Source: Pasteuria penetrans
GTDB taxonomy: Bacteria; Bacillota; Bacilli; Thermoactinomycetales; Thermoactinomycetaceae
Direction: 5' to 3'
Assembly: GCF_900538055.1 (NCBI RefSeq)
Contig: NZ_UZAC03000001.1
Coordinates: 1,240,001-1,304,000 of the forward strand
Length of the DNA stretch: 64,000 nt
The notes below the pieces were generated by a model. That model saw only the letters and a program-made list of their open reading frames with translations, was not told the origin of the DNA and did not search any database. Positions 28,128-37,719 of the stretch are shown piece by piece; position 1 is the first letter of the stretch, and each line of letters begins with the position of its first letter. A program made the translations under genes and the position numbers.

Positions 28128-29463
28128 CTCTGTAGGTGAGGACAACCCTACAACACAAAGTACAGGGGAGTGGGTTCTCGATAAGTCATTGGAATCGTCC
28201 TACAAAGGACGTGTAGAGGAAGAACTCAAGAAGGAAACAGGGGGGGACACGAGCGGTTTTACCATCTATCCTTACCGGCATAAGAGTGGCCTCTACGATG
28301 ACATTCAGGTTCAAAAAGGGGAAATACGTTATGTTTTCCGATTCCGAAAGGGAGATCAAAAACCCGAGATATTGAAATTTGATAACGATGGTAAGAGCTG
28401 GAAAACACTTTCGGGGGAGAAAAATGCCAATGAGATCACCCCTAAGGATCCTAAAGAGAACTCACTCAATAATAAAGATCCCAAAAAAGACCCACCCAGT
28501 AATAAGGATCCTAAAGAGGACTCATTAAATAATAAGGATCCCAAAAAAGACCCACCCAATAATAAGGATCCTAAAGAAGACCTATCCAATAATAGAGATC
28601 CCAAAAAAGTTCCACCCAATACTATAAATTCCGGGGGGAGTCCATCTATCAATGGGAACATGAAGGAAAATACCCTTAGAAACGGAGAACATGAAAAAGG
28701 AAAGTCCACAGAATCCAATCCCAGTAAGACCGTTTTAGAAGGGAGAGAGGGTAGCAGGGATAAAAGAGACCTACAAAACCATAATCCAACAACATCCAAC
28801 TCGCAATCTGTCCATGTTGTTCCCTACGCCGATTCCTCCTACCACAACCATGCAGGATGGAAAGAGGATATAAATAAATATATGAATGCCGCAAAGGAAT
28901 ACTACCGCAGAGTGGGGGTTGAATTGGAGATCGACACCCCCCAAGTCCTAGATCAAGACATAGGAAATATGGACGTAGATGCAAATAATAAGGTCAAAAA
29001 TGCGCCTCATAGTTCCCCCTCACCCGCATATATAAAAATAGGTTTTACCGATAGAGAAAAGATACGGACATTAGGAACTTCCAACTATTGGGTCAAAAAG
29101 CACCCGGATATACCCCTGCCTTCGGTCACTTCCCTTCATGCAGATCACCCCTCAGAAAAGAACGGGGACATGGATCTCAGAAGTATCTGGACCGTGCTTC
29201 ACGAAATGGGTCACGACTTTGGTTTGGATCACAAGGAAGGGGGCAAAAATTTGATGGAATCTACCATTGTTGATGAGGAAAAAAATCCGGATTTGAACAA
29301 CAATGAAAATCTACAATTGTCTGAAGATCAAAAACAGCAAGTGAGATCCGCGGTGCAAATTTGGCTTCATAAAAAAATAAACTGGTCCAACGGAAGCCCT
29401 GAAGAAAAAAAGGCTTCCAACCTCAAAAGCAACCCTGGGGTCCACCCCGATAAAATACAATAA
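28015..29463 (+). CDS. Secreted metzincin-type metalloprotease, copy 1
   Basis: 482 residues. The N-terminus KRQHFIIALTANLSFFIAAL with PPVMAQ is a Sec signal peptide. Residues 45-135 form a separate globular segment. Residues 145-205 are a linker of repeated NNKDPKKDPPNNKDPKED blocks. The catalytic domain follows, with LHEMGHDFGLDH (HExxHxxGxxH zinc site) near residue 400 and NLMES as a Met-turn. This fits the matrixin/M10-like part of the metzincins. It was duplicated in tandem to give the gene at 29950. No Cys-switch prodomain is visible. The host-tissue or spore-coat substrate is unknown; secretion and protease activity are inferred from the motifs. Confidence 0.85.
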   Translation: MNYKRQHFIIALTANLSFFIAALPPVMAQGSKGETVNNSVGEDNPTTQSTGEWVLDKSLESSYKGRVEEELKKETGGDTSGFTIYPYRHKSGLYDDIQVQKGEIRYVFRFRKGDQKPEILKFDNDGKSWKTLSGEKNANEITPKDPKENSLNNKDPKKDPPSNKDPKEDSLNNKDPKKDPPNNKDPKEDLSNNRDPKKVPPNTINSGGSPSINGNMKENTLRNGEHEKGKSTESNPSKTVLEGREGSRDKRDLQNHNPTTSNSQSVHVVPYADSSYHNHAGWKEDINKYMNAAKEYYRRVGVELEIDTPQVLDQDIGNMDVDANNKVKNAPHSSPSPAYIKIGFTDREKIRTLGTSNYWVKKHPDIPLPSVTSLHADHPSEKNGDMDLRSIWTVLHEMGHDFGLDHKEGGKNLMESTIVDEEKNPDLNNNENLQLSEDQKQQVRSAVQIWLHKKINWSNGSPEEKKASNLKSNPGVHPDKIQ

Positions 29464-29638
29464 TATATTCAGAACACATTTATGGGATCCCCGAGGTAAA
29501 AAGATTTTGCATGCTTTCCCTATGGGAGATCCCTCTTTACCCATTTGCTCACGCTAATCCCCAGAACCACGACAGATACGACCCAATTTTCCCCCTATCG
29601 ATTGATTTCCCAAACAGTCAAAAATCCCCCATCCCCGA

Positions 29639-29797
29639 TCAATCCCCTTGCCCACGAATCATATCAGACACGGACCTTGTGTGGATGATGTCTTTCACAA
29701 CAACCCCTTCATCCACCAACCCCTTAGGGACACCCTCCGACTTCGATAGGGGATCGGAGGAGGAAGCACTGATACCCCCTTCGATTCCCTTATCATC
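29639..29797 (-). pseudogene. 3' fragment of the minE-like gene left by duplication
   Basis: Matches 31168-31326 with a few substitutions, at a constant offset of 1,529 bases. It contains only the last ~50 codons of the C-terminal extension of the gene at 31168-31698, and no start. It marks the right edge of the duplicated unit. Confidence 0.85.
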
Positions 29798-29808
29798 AAT
29801 GAAATCCT

Positions 29809-29849
29809 ATTTACTAAATACATGCGATGGAGACCCTTATTTAGTAAAT
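29809..29849. promoter_or_regulatory. Inverted repeat upstream of protease gene 2
   Basis: Second copy of the 12-bp inverted repeat described at 27874-27914, conserved without change in both arms. Confidence 0.4.
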
Positions 29850-29949
29850 TGAGTGTGTTCAATTAAGAAATTTCGTAATTGAAAATAAATTTATTATTTC
29901 ATAAGCCTATGGAGATAAAAACAGATGAGACAAGAGGGGGTTCTTTACT

Positions 29950-30984
29950 ATGAATTGCAAACGACAACACTTTATTATTGCCTTAACCGCAAACCTTTTG
30001 TTTTTCATAGCAGCCCTCCCCCCAATAATGGCACAGGAAAACAAGGGGGAGACAGTAAATAACCCTAATGAGCCCACCTTTAAGGATCCTAAAGAAGACC
30101 TATCCAATAATAGAGATCCCAAAAAAGTTCTACCCAATACTATAAATTCCGGGGAGAGTCCATCTATCAATGGGAACATGAAGGAAAATACCCTTAGGAA
30201 CGGAGAACATGAAAAAGGAAAGTCCACAGAATCCAATCCCAGTAAGACCGTTTTAGAAGGGAGAGAGGGTAGCAGGGATAAAAGAGACCTACAAAACCGT
30301 AATCCAACAACATCCAACTCGCAATCTGTCCATGTTGTTCCCTACGCCGATCCCTCCTACCGCAACCATGCAGGATGGGAAGAGGATATAAATAAATATA
30401 TGAATGCCGCAAAGGAATACTACCGCAGAGTGGGGGTTGAATTGGAGATCGACACCCCCCAAGTCCTAGATCAAGACATAGGAAATATGGACGTAGATGC
30501 AAATAATAAAGTCAGGAGTGCGCCTCATAGTTCCCCCTCACCCGCGCATATAAAAATAGGTTTTACCGATCGAAAAAAGAACACAGGGCCAATAGCATTT
30601 TCCAACTTTTGGGTCCTAAAACACCCGGACCTACCCCTGCCTTCGGTCACCTCCCTTTATGCAGATCACCCCTCAGAAAAGAACGGGGACATGGATCTCG
30701 AAAGTATCTGGACCGTGCTTCACGAAATGGGTCACGACTTTGGTTTGGAACACAAGAGAGAGGGCAAAAATTTGATGGAACCTCTCATTTTTGATAGGGG
30801 AGAAAATCCGGATTTGAACAACAATGAAAATCTACAATTGTCTGAAGATCAAAAACAGCAAGTGAGATCCGCGGTGCAAATTTGGCTTCATAAAAAAATA
30901 AACTGGTCCAACGGAAGCCCTGAAGAAAAAAAGGCTTCCAACCTCAAAAGCAACCCTGGGGTCCACCCCGATAAAATACAATAA
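29950..30984 (+). CDS. Secreted metzincin-type metalloprotease, copy 2 (shorter)
   Basis: 344 residues. Signal peptide and catalytic domain match copy 1 closely (LHEMGHDFGLEH and NLMEP), but the 45-135 globular segment and most of the KDPKK linker repeats are missing: residues about 37-45 jump directly into the last linker repeat. The likely cause is deletion between repeats. Substitutions cluster around TDRKKNTGPIAFSNFWVLKH and after the Met-turn, so the two copies may differ in specificity. All zinc ligands are kept, so it should be active. It shares the upstream hairpin and leader ORF of copy 1. Confidence 0.85.
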   Translation: MNCKRQHFIIALTANLLFFIAALPPIMAQENKGETVNNPNEPTFKDPKEDLSNNRDPKKVLPNTINSGESPSINGNMKENTLRNGEHEKGKSTESNPSKTVLEGREGSRDKRDLQNRNPTTSNSQSVHVVPYADPSYRNHAGWEEDINKYMNAAKEYYRRVGVELEIDTPQVLDQDIGNMDVDANNKVRSAPHSSPSPAHIKIGFTDRKKNTGPIAFSNFWVLKHPDLPLPSVTSLYADHPSEKNGDMDLESIWTVLHEMGHDFGLEHKREGKNLMEPLIFDRGENPDLNNNENLQLSEDQKQQVRSAVQIWLHKKINWSNGSPEEKKASNLKSNPGVHPDKIQ

Positions 30985-31167
30985 TATATTCAGAACACAT
31001 TTATGGGATCCCCGAGGTAAAAAGATTTTGCATGCTTTCCCTATGGGAGATCCCTCTTTACCCATTTGCTCACGCTAATCCCCAGAACCACGACAGCACG
31101 ACAGATACGACCCAATTTTCCCCCTATCGATTGATTTCCCAAACAGTCAAAAATCCCCCATCCCCGA

Positions 31168-31698
31168 TCAATCCCCTTGCCCACGAATCATATCAGACAC
31201 GGACCTCGTGTGGATGATGTCTTTCACAACAACCCCTTCATCCACCAACCCCTTAGGGACACCCTCCGACTTCGATAGGGGATCGGGGGAGGAGGCACTG
31301 ATACCCCCTTCGATCCCCTTATCATCCTCCCCACTCTCATCCCCCAAGGGAACCAGTGGAATCGCTTGGATCCCCGCATCCAGCACGGAAGAGGAAGGAT
31401 CTTGCAATCTTACATGCTCCGCAATATCATGCTGGCAGGAACGAACGGGAATATGCACTGTAAGGACCGTTACTTTATTACGTGCCCCAGACCGTGGAAC
31501 GACCTCAATTTGACCCCCTATATCGTAATCAAAATCATCACACAATTGTCTGAGCCGCCCGCGAAAGTCACGCAACCGCTGCCCTCTCGTCTCCAATCGT
31601 TGGCAACCTAACACAAGGGAGAGCCGATCGTCCGCGCAAACTGCTGTGGGCTTATGGGATCGAAATCGATCCCAGGCCTGCTGCAAATAGACATACAT
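31168..31698 (-). CDS. minE: MinE-like topological specificity factor with C-terminal extension
   Basis: 176 residues, lying 68 bases downstream of minD on the same strand. Residues 25-85 align with MinE: RLSLVLGCQRLETRG, then LRDFRGRLRQLCDDFDYDI, then VTVLTVHIPV, matching the MinE pattern of RL-x-hydrophobic strand, dimer helix, and final NVTLP-type strand. Residues 90-176 are an acidic, low-complexity extension not found in ordinary MinE (about 85-90 residues). MinE drives MinD off the membrane to position the division site. Bacillus-type Firmicutes normally use DivIVA/MinJ instead, so this assignment is notable. Identification rests on alignment by eye plus the minD neighbour. Confidence 0.65.
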   Translation of the reverse strand: MYVYLQQAWDRFRSHKPTAVCADDRLSLVLGCQRLETRGQRLRDFRGRLRQLCDDFDYDIGGQIEVVPRSGARNKVTVLTVHIPVRSCQHDIAEHVRLQDPSSSVLDAGIQAIPLVPLGDESGEDDKGIEGGISASSPDPLSKSEGVPKGLVDEGVVVKDIIHTRSVSDMIRGQGD

Positions 31699-31766
31699 AG
31701 CCAGTAAGTCCCCCTTCTGTTGCTAAACCTCATCATACACTGCTCCATGTAAGGAGATACCATGAT

Positions 31767-32570
31767 TCACGCAATATGGAACAATCGCTTGATTCGGGAG
31801 ATGAAATTATCCGACATATCCAGTTCTACAATGGGTATATCATCGCCACGCAATCGCCTAGCAATATTAGAAAAAGCCTTCCCAGCCAACGAACGACGAT
31901 CCAGAATTGCCGGTTCCCCCGTATTGGATGATCGAATCATACGCGCATCCTCCGGAACAATCCCCAGCAAAGGAATAGCCAAATGATCCCGCACCCGATC
32001 TACACTCAACATATCGCCACCACGCACCATACGTGGTTGAACCCGGTTGACGATCAAATCGGTTTCATAAATCCCCGTCGACTCAAGCAACCCAACCACA
32101 CGATCCGCATCGCGTACCGAGGGAATCTCCGGATTGACCACCAAAATAGAACGATCAGCGGGAGAAATGGCATTGCGAAATCCCCCTTCAATACCTGCAG
32201 GTGAGTCAATCAGTATATAATCAAAGGATCCACGTAATGCACCCACAAGCTCCTTCATTTGCTGGGGTTCAATCTCCTCCTTGTAACGAGTTTGTGCAGC
32301 AGGAAGAAGAGCTAGCTTTGGATAGGTCTTGTGACAAACCAGGGCCTGACGCAAACGACAGGAACCCTCAACTGCATCAATGAGATCATATACAATCCGA
32401 TTTTCCAGACCTAGCATCAAATCCAATTTCCTCAGACCGATATCTGTATCAATCATACATACCCTATACCCGAGCCGGGCCAAACCGATCCCGAGGGAAG
32501 CAACCGTGGTCGATTTCCCAACGCCACCCTTGCCACTGGTTATAGTGATAACGACAGTAGACCTATGCAT
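31767..32570 (-). CDS. minD: Septum-site determining ATPase MinD
   Basis: 267 residues, the normal length. The deviant Walker A SGKGGVGKSTT is near the N-terminus, DTDIGLRKLDLMLGLENR follows, and DYILIDSPAGIEGGF is the Walker B region. The C-terminus DNFISRIKRLFHIA is a typical amphipathic membrane-targeting helix. The start has aagggggg nine bases upstream. It is followed by the minE-like gene, as in minCDE operons; no minC is in the window, and the 1 kb upstream holds no gene. With MinE or MinC it would block division at the poles or take part in asymmetric septation. Confidence 0.95.
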   Translation of the reverse strand: MHRSTVVITITSGKGGVGKSTTVASLGIGLARLGYRVCMIDTDIGLRKLDLMLGLENRIVYDLIDAVEGSCRLRQALVCHKTYPKLALLPAAQTRYKEEIEPQQMKELVGALRGSFDYILIDSPAGIEGGFRNAISPADRSILVVNPEIPSVRDADRVVGLLESTGIYETDLIVNRVQPRMVRGGDMLSVDRVRDHLAIPLLGIVPEDARMIRSSNTGEPAILDRRSLAGKAFSNIARRLRGDDIPIVELDMSDNFISRIKRLFHIA

Positions 32571-33614
32571 CCATCAGATCCCCCCTTCATCCCTCGTGAG
32601 CCTTACCCCCCTCCCCCCGCCGCCTACACGGGGGGACAACCTCATGATCCACCTACAGGGTCCATCCCGTTGGTAGCCAGTCTTTAGAAAAGTAACCTTC
32701 CTCCTACTTCAGAACATCCTTCTCTTACCCTTACGAAATCCCTATACAGAGGGGTTCGTTACTCCGTCCTACTACAAGAACTACGCAACCCAAACGGATA
32801 CACAACGAACCTATAAAAATTAGGAAAAAAACAGAAAACATAAATTTATTAAGTAATAAAACTTTATATATTATAAAATTGAACCCCCTAGGTAAGACAA
32901 AAGGCAGATCTCTAGGGGGAACACGATCATAACAACTCCACAGGAAACCATCAACCCAAGAATGGAAAATCATATGAATTGTGACAGACAGGGGAATCCA
33001 AACATCAAACGGGGAACCCATGCCCCGTCATCATGCCGTAATGAAAACCCCATAGGAACGCGGAAAAAAACGGACCATCAAAATCAACAAAAGTACGCAA
33101 TCAAAAAAACAACAACACACTCCCCCGCCTACCGTAGCTACCACGCGTAGAACAGTAAGAACAAGTAGACAGAAAGACCTAGAGGTAGATTCCCAAGCCA
33201 TCCGGCACGGGGAAAAACAACACATAACCCATCCCGTATGACATGATTTTGCCTCGGGTACGAAGAAACATGCGAATGAAACCCGCCACTTTTATACCGT
33301 AGCAAAAGGAGCATACAACCTGAAACAAACCCACGCAATAGTATGGGAGAACAACTGAACCGTTATGGGGAAATGCAAGGTGTATGCCACCCGGACAAAA
33401 GCCCCAATGGAAACCACTCTCTTCCATATACCATCAGTCACCCTATAACGTAGAGCAGGATCGGAGGTCACAAATGACACCTACCCCCCTAACCCAAAAC
33501 AACTCCCCACCATTCTACCATAAACCACAATGATTGTGCGGAAACAACGATGAACATTTACCCATAGGGGAAGAGAACATCCACCCCCCAGGGAACCCCC
33601 CAGGAGGTTCATTT
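32571..33614. other. Gene-free spacer between minD and spoVAC
   Basis: About 1 kb. Short open frames exist on both strands, mostly Cys-rich minus-strand frames, but none has a ribosome site plus recognisable content. I see no repeats shared with the rest of the window. Confidence 0.45.
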
Positions 33615-34094
33615 TTAGTAAATCTGCCATAGAACCCAGTGAATGATCCCAATGGTGCAAGCAGCCACCACACCAAAAACAACAATAGCTCCCGCCAGGC
33701 GAAACATGTTGCCGGCTACTCCAAGAACCCACCCTTCCGTGCGATGCTCAAGTGCGGACGAGGCAACAGAGTTAGCAAATCCAGTGATGGGAACCGCCAA
33801 CCCAGCTCCCGCCCATTGGGAGAAATCATCGAATTTCCCCAAACCGGTAAGTAAACAACTCAAACCTATGAGAAATAATAGAGCAATATTACGGGCCATC
33901 CCCGTGGAAAAACCCAAAAACACACTGAACTGGGTTACCCCATGCGATAGTAGTGCGACACCCCCCCCGACAAAAAAGGCGCGGAGAATACGGATGACCA
34001 CCTTCTCCTTGGGAACGAATTTTTCAACCATACTTTTATAATCTTTAAATTTCCTTTCCCTATCAGAAGTATGGGGTATCAATGGAAAAGACAT
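33615..34094 (-). CDS. spoVAC: Stage V sporulation protein AC
   Basis: About 159 residues. The diagnostic SpoVAC sequence is clear: a YKSMVEKFVPKEKVVI opening, several membrane helices, then LLTGLGKFDDFSQWAGAGL and VPITGFANSVASSALE. SpoVAC forms part of the inner spore membrane channel for dipicolinic acid. The start at 34094 has aggaagg upstream; in-frame ATGs 10 residues earlier are possible. In Bacillus it is followed by spoVAD and spoVAE, but here it stands alone with gene-free DNA on both sides. Confidence 0.93.
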   Translation of the reverse strand: MSFPLIPHTSDRERKFKDYKSMVEKFVPKEKVVIRILRAFFVGGGVALLSHGVTQFSVFLGFSTGMARNIALLFLIGLSCLLTGLGKFDDFSQWAGAGLAVPITGFANSVASSALEHRTEGWVLGVAGNMFRLAGAIVVFGVVAACTIGIIHWVLWQIY

Positions 34095-34606
34095 AGAGAA
34101 TCCATCCTTCCTCATAGGATACATAAAATAGAGAAAAACATAAAAACTACTCCCATGTCACGAACCACGATCCTATAGATATTTTCAATTCATCCCCCTA
34201 CCCATTCACCTACGAAAGGAATCTGTCGTGATATCACATAAACACGATGTCACACAAAACAAACTATATCCCTCAATCCCCCAAAGAGGAGGGAACGTAC
34301 CCTAACCACCCTATACCCGGAATCCCTCTCCTCCTTTGTTGGTACAAAATAAAAATATTTTACGTTATTGAATAAAATAACACGAAAAGAATCGATTACT
34401 GCTTCGTTCCTATTCACTTTCTATCCTATTCACTTTCTATTTTCCAAATATCTTAATCGAAAAGATTTTATACATAAAATTATCTACAAGTAGTTGGAGG
34501 TCCCAGGACTTCCATATGCAGGTTACGATTCTCCAAACCACCTTCCCTCGGGGTATAACTTACAAGTCCCCGCCAGGTCACCCCCCTAGTCCACAGGTCG
34601 AATCCA
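34095..34606. other. Gene-free spacer
   Basis: About 510 bases, AT-rich from 34360 to 34500. No gene, terminator or repeat identified. Confidence 0.4.
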
Positions 34607-36007
34607 TCAAGAAGGTGGGAATCTTTTTAATTTGAAAACAATTCCCTCTCCCTTTTCTCCCGTAAACACCGTCTTGGGGACGCAAAAATGGAAAAAAATC
34701 AGCGTGAAAAGAGCCATCAACCCTGAAGCAATGAAAACACTCTGTATGCCCCCCACACCCCCAATCAAGCCCGCGAGCAGACCCAACAAAACAGGACCCA
34801 ATCCCTGCCCCAATGAGGTAGCGGACGATTGAACCCCATAGATGGCGCCGAACTCACGTTGGGGTGAAACCCTGGCCAGCAGAGCACCCAAAGAGGGTTG
34901 AATACCTGCCATGAAGAGACCCAATGGAATACGCAGCATCCACAGGAATACAACCCCAGTGGCCATCGCGTGCAAAAGCAAAAAAACAGTTGCACCCGCC
35001 AAACCAACGGAGAGAACCTTGTGGGACCCCCATCGATCCCCAAACCTACCCGCAATAGGAGAAGCAATCCCTGCGGCAAGTGCCGCTGTGGATAGAATGA
35101 TACCGGTCCAGGATACTGTTTCCGCGGGGGAGGCCACATGCTGTTTCACAAAAATAGTCACAAAGGACATGGATCCATATAGGGCTATAGGTATAAGGAA
35201 CGAGATGAACAGAAGATTTCTCAATGCCCGATGGCGAAAAAAACGCAAACTTTGGGAAAAAATTCCCTCCCTGTCATATTGTTGCTTCTCGTCGGTTGAA
35301 TACCCCCCCCTCGTTTCCCGCACAGCAAACACGACAACCAATGTGACCATCAACAGGGCAACCGCGACAATCCGAAAGGTAGCCCGATGACCCACAATGC
35401 CGGATAACCATCCGCCAAGGAGGGGACCCGCTGTCACCCCTATCACAAGACCTGTCTGCAACATCCCCAACGCATACTGGGTCCTCCCCGACGGTGCGGA
35501 TACAGCCATGAGGGCAACGGATGCAGGCATGAAACCTGAAAAGAGTCCGTCCGCCAAACGAAACAGAAGAAGCTCCCACGGCGAACGGGCCAGTGACATA
35601 AGAGCAGTGGATATTGCCATGCCAAGACCCGAACGAATGATCATTACTTTACGACCCCACCGGTCGGAAAGCCTCCCCCAGAGTGGCGATACTAGGCATG
35701 TAGTCAAAAAAGGCGCACCGTTGATGACACCCAGCCAAACCGGCAGATGGCCCAGGTTGTCAACACCTATTTCCTGTAGGTACACGGGGAGAAAAGGCAT
35801 CACCATCATCATGGATACATAAACGAGGCCCAACGAGACCATCAGAATGTACATATTGCGATGCCATTCACTATAGGAGGTCCTTTGACCTATACCGATT
35901 TCTCCATCCCTCCAACGTTCCCGCCTGCCCCTATGATCCCCACGAAGGAGCAAGAAAAATTCATATAATTTTTTTGTAATACCCATCCATTGTACCATAG
36001 TTTTCAA
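34607..36007 (-). CDS. MFS drug/efflux-type transporter, copy 1
   Basis: Up to 466 residues with 12 predicted membrane helices. MFS signatures are visible: GRLSDRWGRKVMI after helix 2 (motif A), RLADGLFSGFMPAS in helix 4 and the matching C-half loop GRFGDRWGSHKVLS. It most resembles the DHA1 multidrug group. The first ~50 residues are hydrophilic, and the start (TTG at 36007) is only 21 bases from the divergent gene at 36029, so translation may begin further in, near MYILMVSLG. It is a paralogue of the transporter at 38573-39850; the two flank an aldo/keto reductase. Substrate unknown. Confidence 0.85.
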   Translation of the reverse strand: MKTMVQWMGITKKLYEFFLLLRGDHRGRRERWRDGEIGIGQRTSYSEWHRNMYILMVSLGLVYVSMMMVMPFLPVYLQEIGVDNLGHLPVWLGVINGAPFLTTCLVSPLWGRLSDRWGRKVMIIRSGLGMAISTALMSLARSPWELLLFRLADGLFSGFMPASVALMAVSAPSGRTQYALGMLQTGLVIGVTAGPLLGGWLSGIVGHRATFRIVAVALLMVTLVVVFAVRETRGGYSTDEKQQYDREGIFSQSLRFFRHRALRNLLFISFLIPIALYGSMSFVTIFVKQHVASPAETVSWTGIILSTAALAAGIASPIAGRFGDRWGSHKVLSVGLAGATVFLLLHAMATGVVFLWMLRIPLGLFMAGIQPSLGALLARVSPQREFGAIYGVQSSATSLGQGLGPVLLGLLAGLIGGVGGIQSVFIASGLMALFTLIFFHFCVPKTVFTGEKGEGIVFKLKRFPPS

Positions 36008-36028
36008 AATGAAAGAAAAGGGGGGAAA

Positions 36029-36178
36029 ATGACATTCTTAAAAATCCCAGAAGAAGGAAACTTGGCCTACATTCAAGGACAAACTACCACTCAAAAAACA
36101 CGCGTGAACGTCATAGGTAATCAACGAGTATGGTACAATGGCCGTGATGCTCACCAATACCATTCAAAGGAAGGATGA
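36029..36178 (+). CDS. Small ORF coupled to the aldo/keto reductase
   Basis: 49 codons starting at ATG behind aaaggggggaaa. It ends in an ATGA overlap with a possible start of the next gene (36175), which suggests a real leader peptide or small protein. The sequence (FLKIPEEGNLAYIQGQ) matches no family known to me. Confidence 0.35.
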   Translation: MTFLKIPEEGNLAYIQGQTTTQKTRVNVIGNQRVWYNGRDAHQYHSKEG

Positions 36179-37197
36179 AGGATCTACTTATGAACCCACA
36201 AAAACGAGATGTAATCCCTTTTGCTGATAAAAATGCACCCCGCATCGGTTTGGGTACCATGTCCCTAGGAGGGGATCTTTGCGGACCCATGGAAGAAAAG
36301 GTGGCACATTCCATTCTGGAACAATCCTTGGAAATGGGAATACGAATCTGGGATACCGCTGCCTTTTATGGGATGGGAAAGGCAGAAGTATTATGCGGGG
36401 AGGTATTATCATCAAGTGGTCTGCGCAACGAGGTTACTATCATCACCAAAGGAGGCCTGCGTCGCGATCGTCACACAAATCGACCCATCCGCAATGCATC
36501 ACGAACCGCATTACTACAGGATATCGAGGGAAGCCTACGACGTTTGAAAACGGATACTATTGATATATACCAACTGCATTGGCCCGATGCAGCCACCCCA
36601 GTAGAAGAAACGGCCACTACCCTGCGCGGGTTACAAGAGGAAGGGGTTCTCCGACATATCGGAATTTGTAATAGTTCCCCCTCCATACTACGGGAATTCA
36701 GCCAATGGATTCGCATCCATAGTCATGAACTCCCCTTTAGCCTACTGGATACGAGTCTACGAACTACCATAATGACCACCAGCCGAAACATGAACATACC
36801 CATCATTGCCTATGGCACACTAGCCCAAGGACTACTAGCATATGATCCTACCCAAAAAATTTCTACCACACCCCTCTTCCGTAGTTGGCAACCCTGGTTC
36901 CGAGATCAACTACTCCCTACCTATCGAAAAGCATGCCGTGATCTGGCAGACTGGGCGGAGCAACGCGATAAAACCCTGCCCCAGCTGGCCGTGCGCTATG
37001 TACTTGATGAGCCTGGTGTCGCCATTGCCCTCTGGGGAATTCATCGCCCCAAACAACTATCCGCACTGCAGGGTGCTCTAGAATGGTCACTGTCGGGGGA
37101 AGAAAGAAAAGCACTGGAATCGATCATACAAAAATGGGTATCGCCCTCTTCCCCCAATACCGAGGTAAAGGGTCCCCCCCAGCGAACCCCCCATTGA
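36175..37197 (+). CDS. Aldo/keto reductase
   Basis: 340 residues (335 if it starts at the second ATG, 36190). NADPH-dependent TIM-barrel oxidoreductase with the conserved Asp-Tyr-Lys-His tetrad: RIWDTAAFYGMGKAE (Asp and Tyr), IITKGGLRRD (Lys) and IYQLHWPD (His). RIGLGTMSLGG near the start and VAIALWGIHRPKQL near the end are typical. It most resembles general stress-type AKRs of Bacillus such as YccK/IolS relatives. It is divergent from MFS transporter 1. The actual substrate cannot be inferred. Confidence 0.9.
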   Translation: MKDLLMNPQKRDVIPFADKNAPRIGLGTMSLGGDLCGPMEEKVAHSILEQSLEMGIRIWDTAAFYGMGKAEVLCGEVLSSSGLRNEVTIITKGGLRRDRHTNRPIRNASRTALLQDIEGSLRRLKTDTIDIYQLHWPDAATPVEETATTLRGLQEEGVLRHIGICNSSPSILREFSQWIRIHSHELPFSLLDTSLRTTIMTTSRNMNIPIIAYGTLAQGLLAYDPTQKISTTPLFRSWQPWFRDQLLPTYRKACRDLADWAEQRDKTLPQLAVRYVLDEPGVAIALWGIHRPKQLSALQGALEWSLSGEERKALESIIQKWVSPSSPNTEVKGPPQRTPH

Positions 37198-37198
37198 C

Positions 37199-37520
37199 TT
37201 GCCCATAGGATCCTGCCCTATTTGGGTACCAAGTTCGATGCCATCCACGTTCCCAGTACCTACCTCCGCTGTGTGCTGCATCGGTCCGGTTTTCAATCCA
37301 ATGCTGCTAGAATCCAATGAACCCTCCAATCCCTTTCACTCCACTTCTACCACGGGGACTTCCATAACTGGGGGATGCAAACAGCTGAGAGATGCGAACA
37401 AACCCCTCCCACCTACATCTATAAGTATTACTACCTGTCGGGTAGGTCTGGCGTCTCAGCCAACCCTCTTACAGAACTACACGTACTACTCCGCATTATG
37501 TGACCCCTATGGTCCCATAG
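37199..37520 (-). mobile_element. Group II intron relic
   Basis: Minus-strand domain V at 37474-37507 is exactly 34 nt and close to the copy at 18230 (ATAATGCGGAGTAGTACGTGTAGTTC against ATAATGCGAGAGTATTACG...). It is followed by a domain VI-like stem ending in 'cctacccgac' at about 37435. The rest of the intron is badly eroded. No coding frame. It lies directly against the 3' end of the aldo/keto reductase. Confidence 0.7.
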
Positions 37521-37719
37521 GATTTTGCTCCTTTGGAACCCCCCAGTTGATTATGTGTGAAATAAAGGGATAATAGAAAATCCATCCGTCCTTGTTGTAT
37601 TATCTTCCTTACTGTAGACAAAAAATATAAGGAAACTAGAGGACCGATGGCTTCCCAGTATTGTAACACAATACCGAATAACTACGAAACAGAGAAAAAT
37701 AGAAAATAAAGAAAACTTT

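Larger units (their letters stand above)
27863..29797 (+). repeat. Tandem duplication, unit 1
   Basis: This 1,935-base unit holds the upstream hairpin, one protease gene and the last 160 bases of minE. It is repeated from 29798 to 31326, where the second unit is shorter because its protease gene carries an internal deletion. The junction at 29797/29798 joins minE sequence directly to the copy of 27863. Confidence 0.9.
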
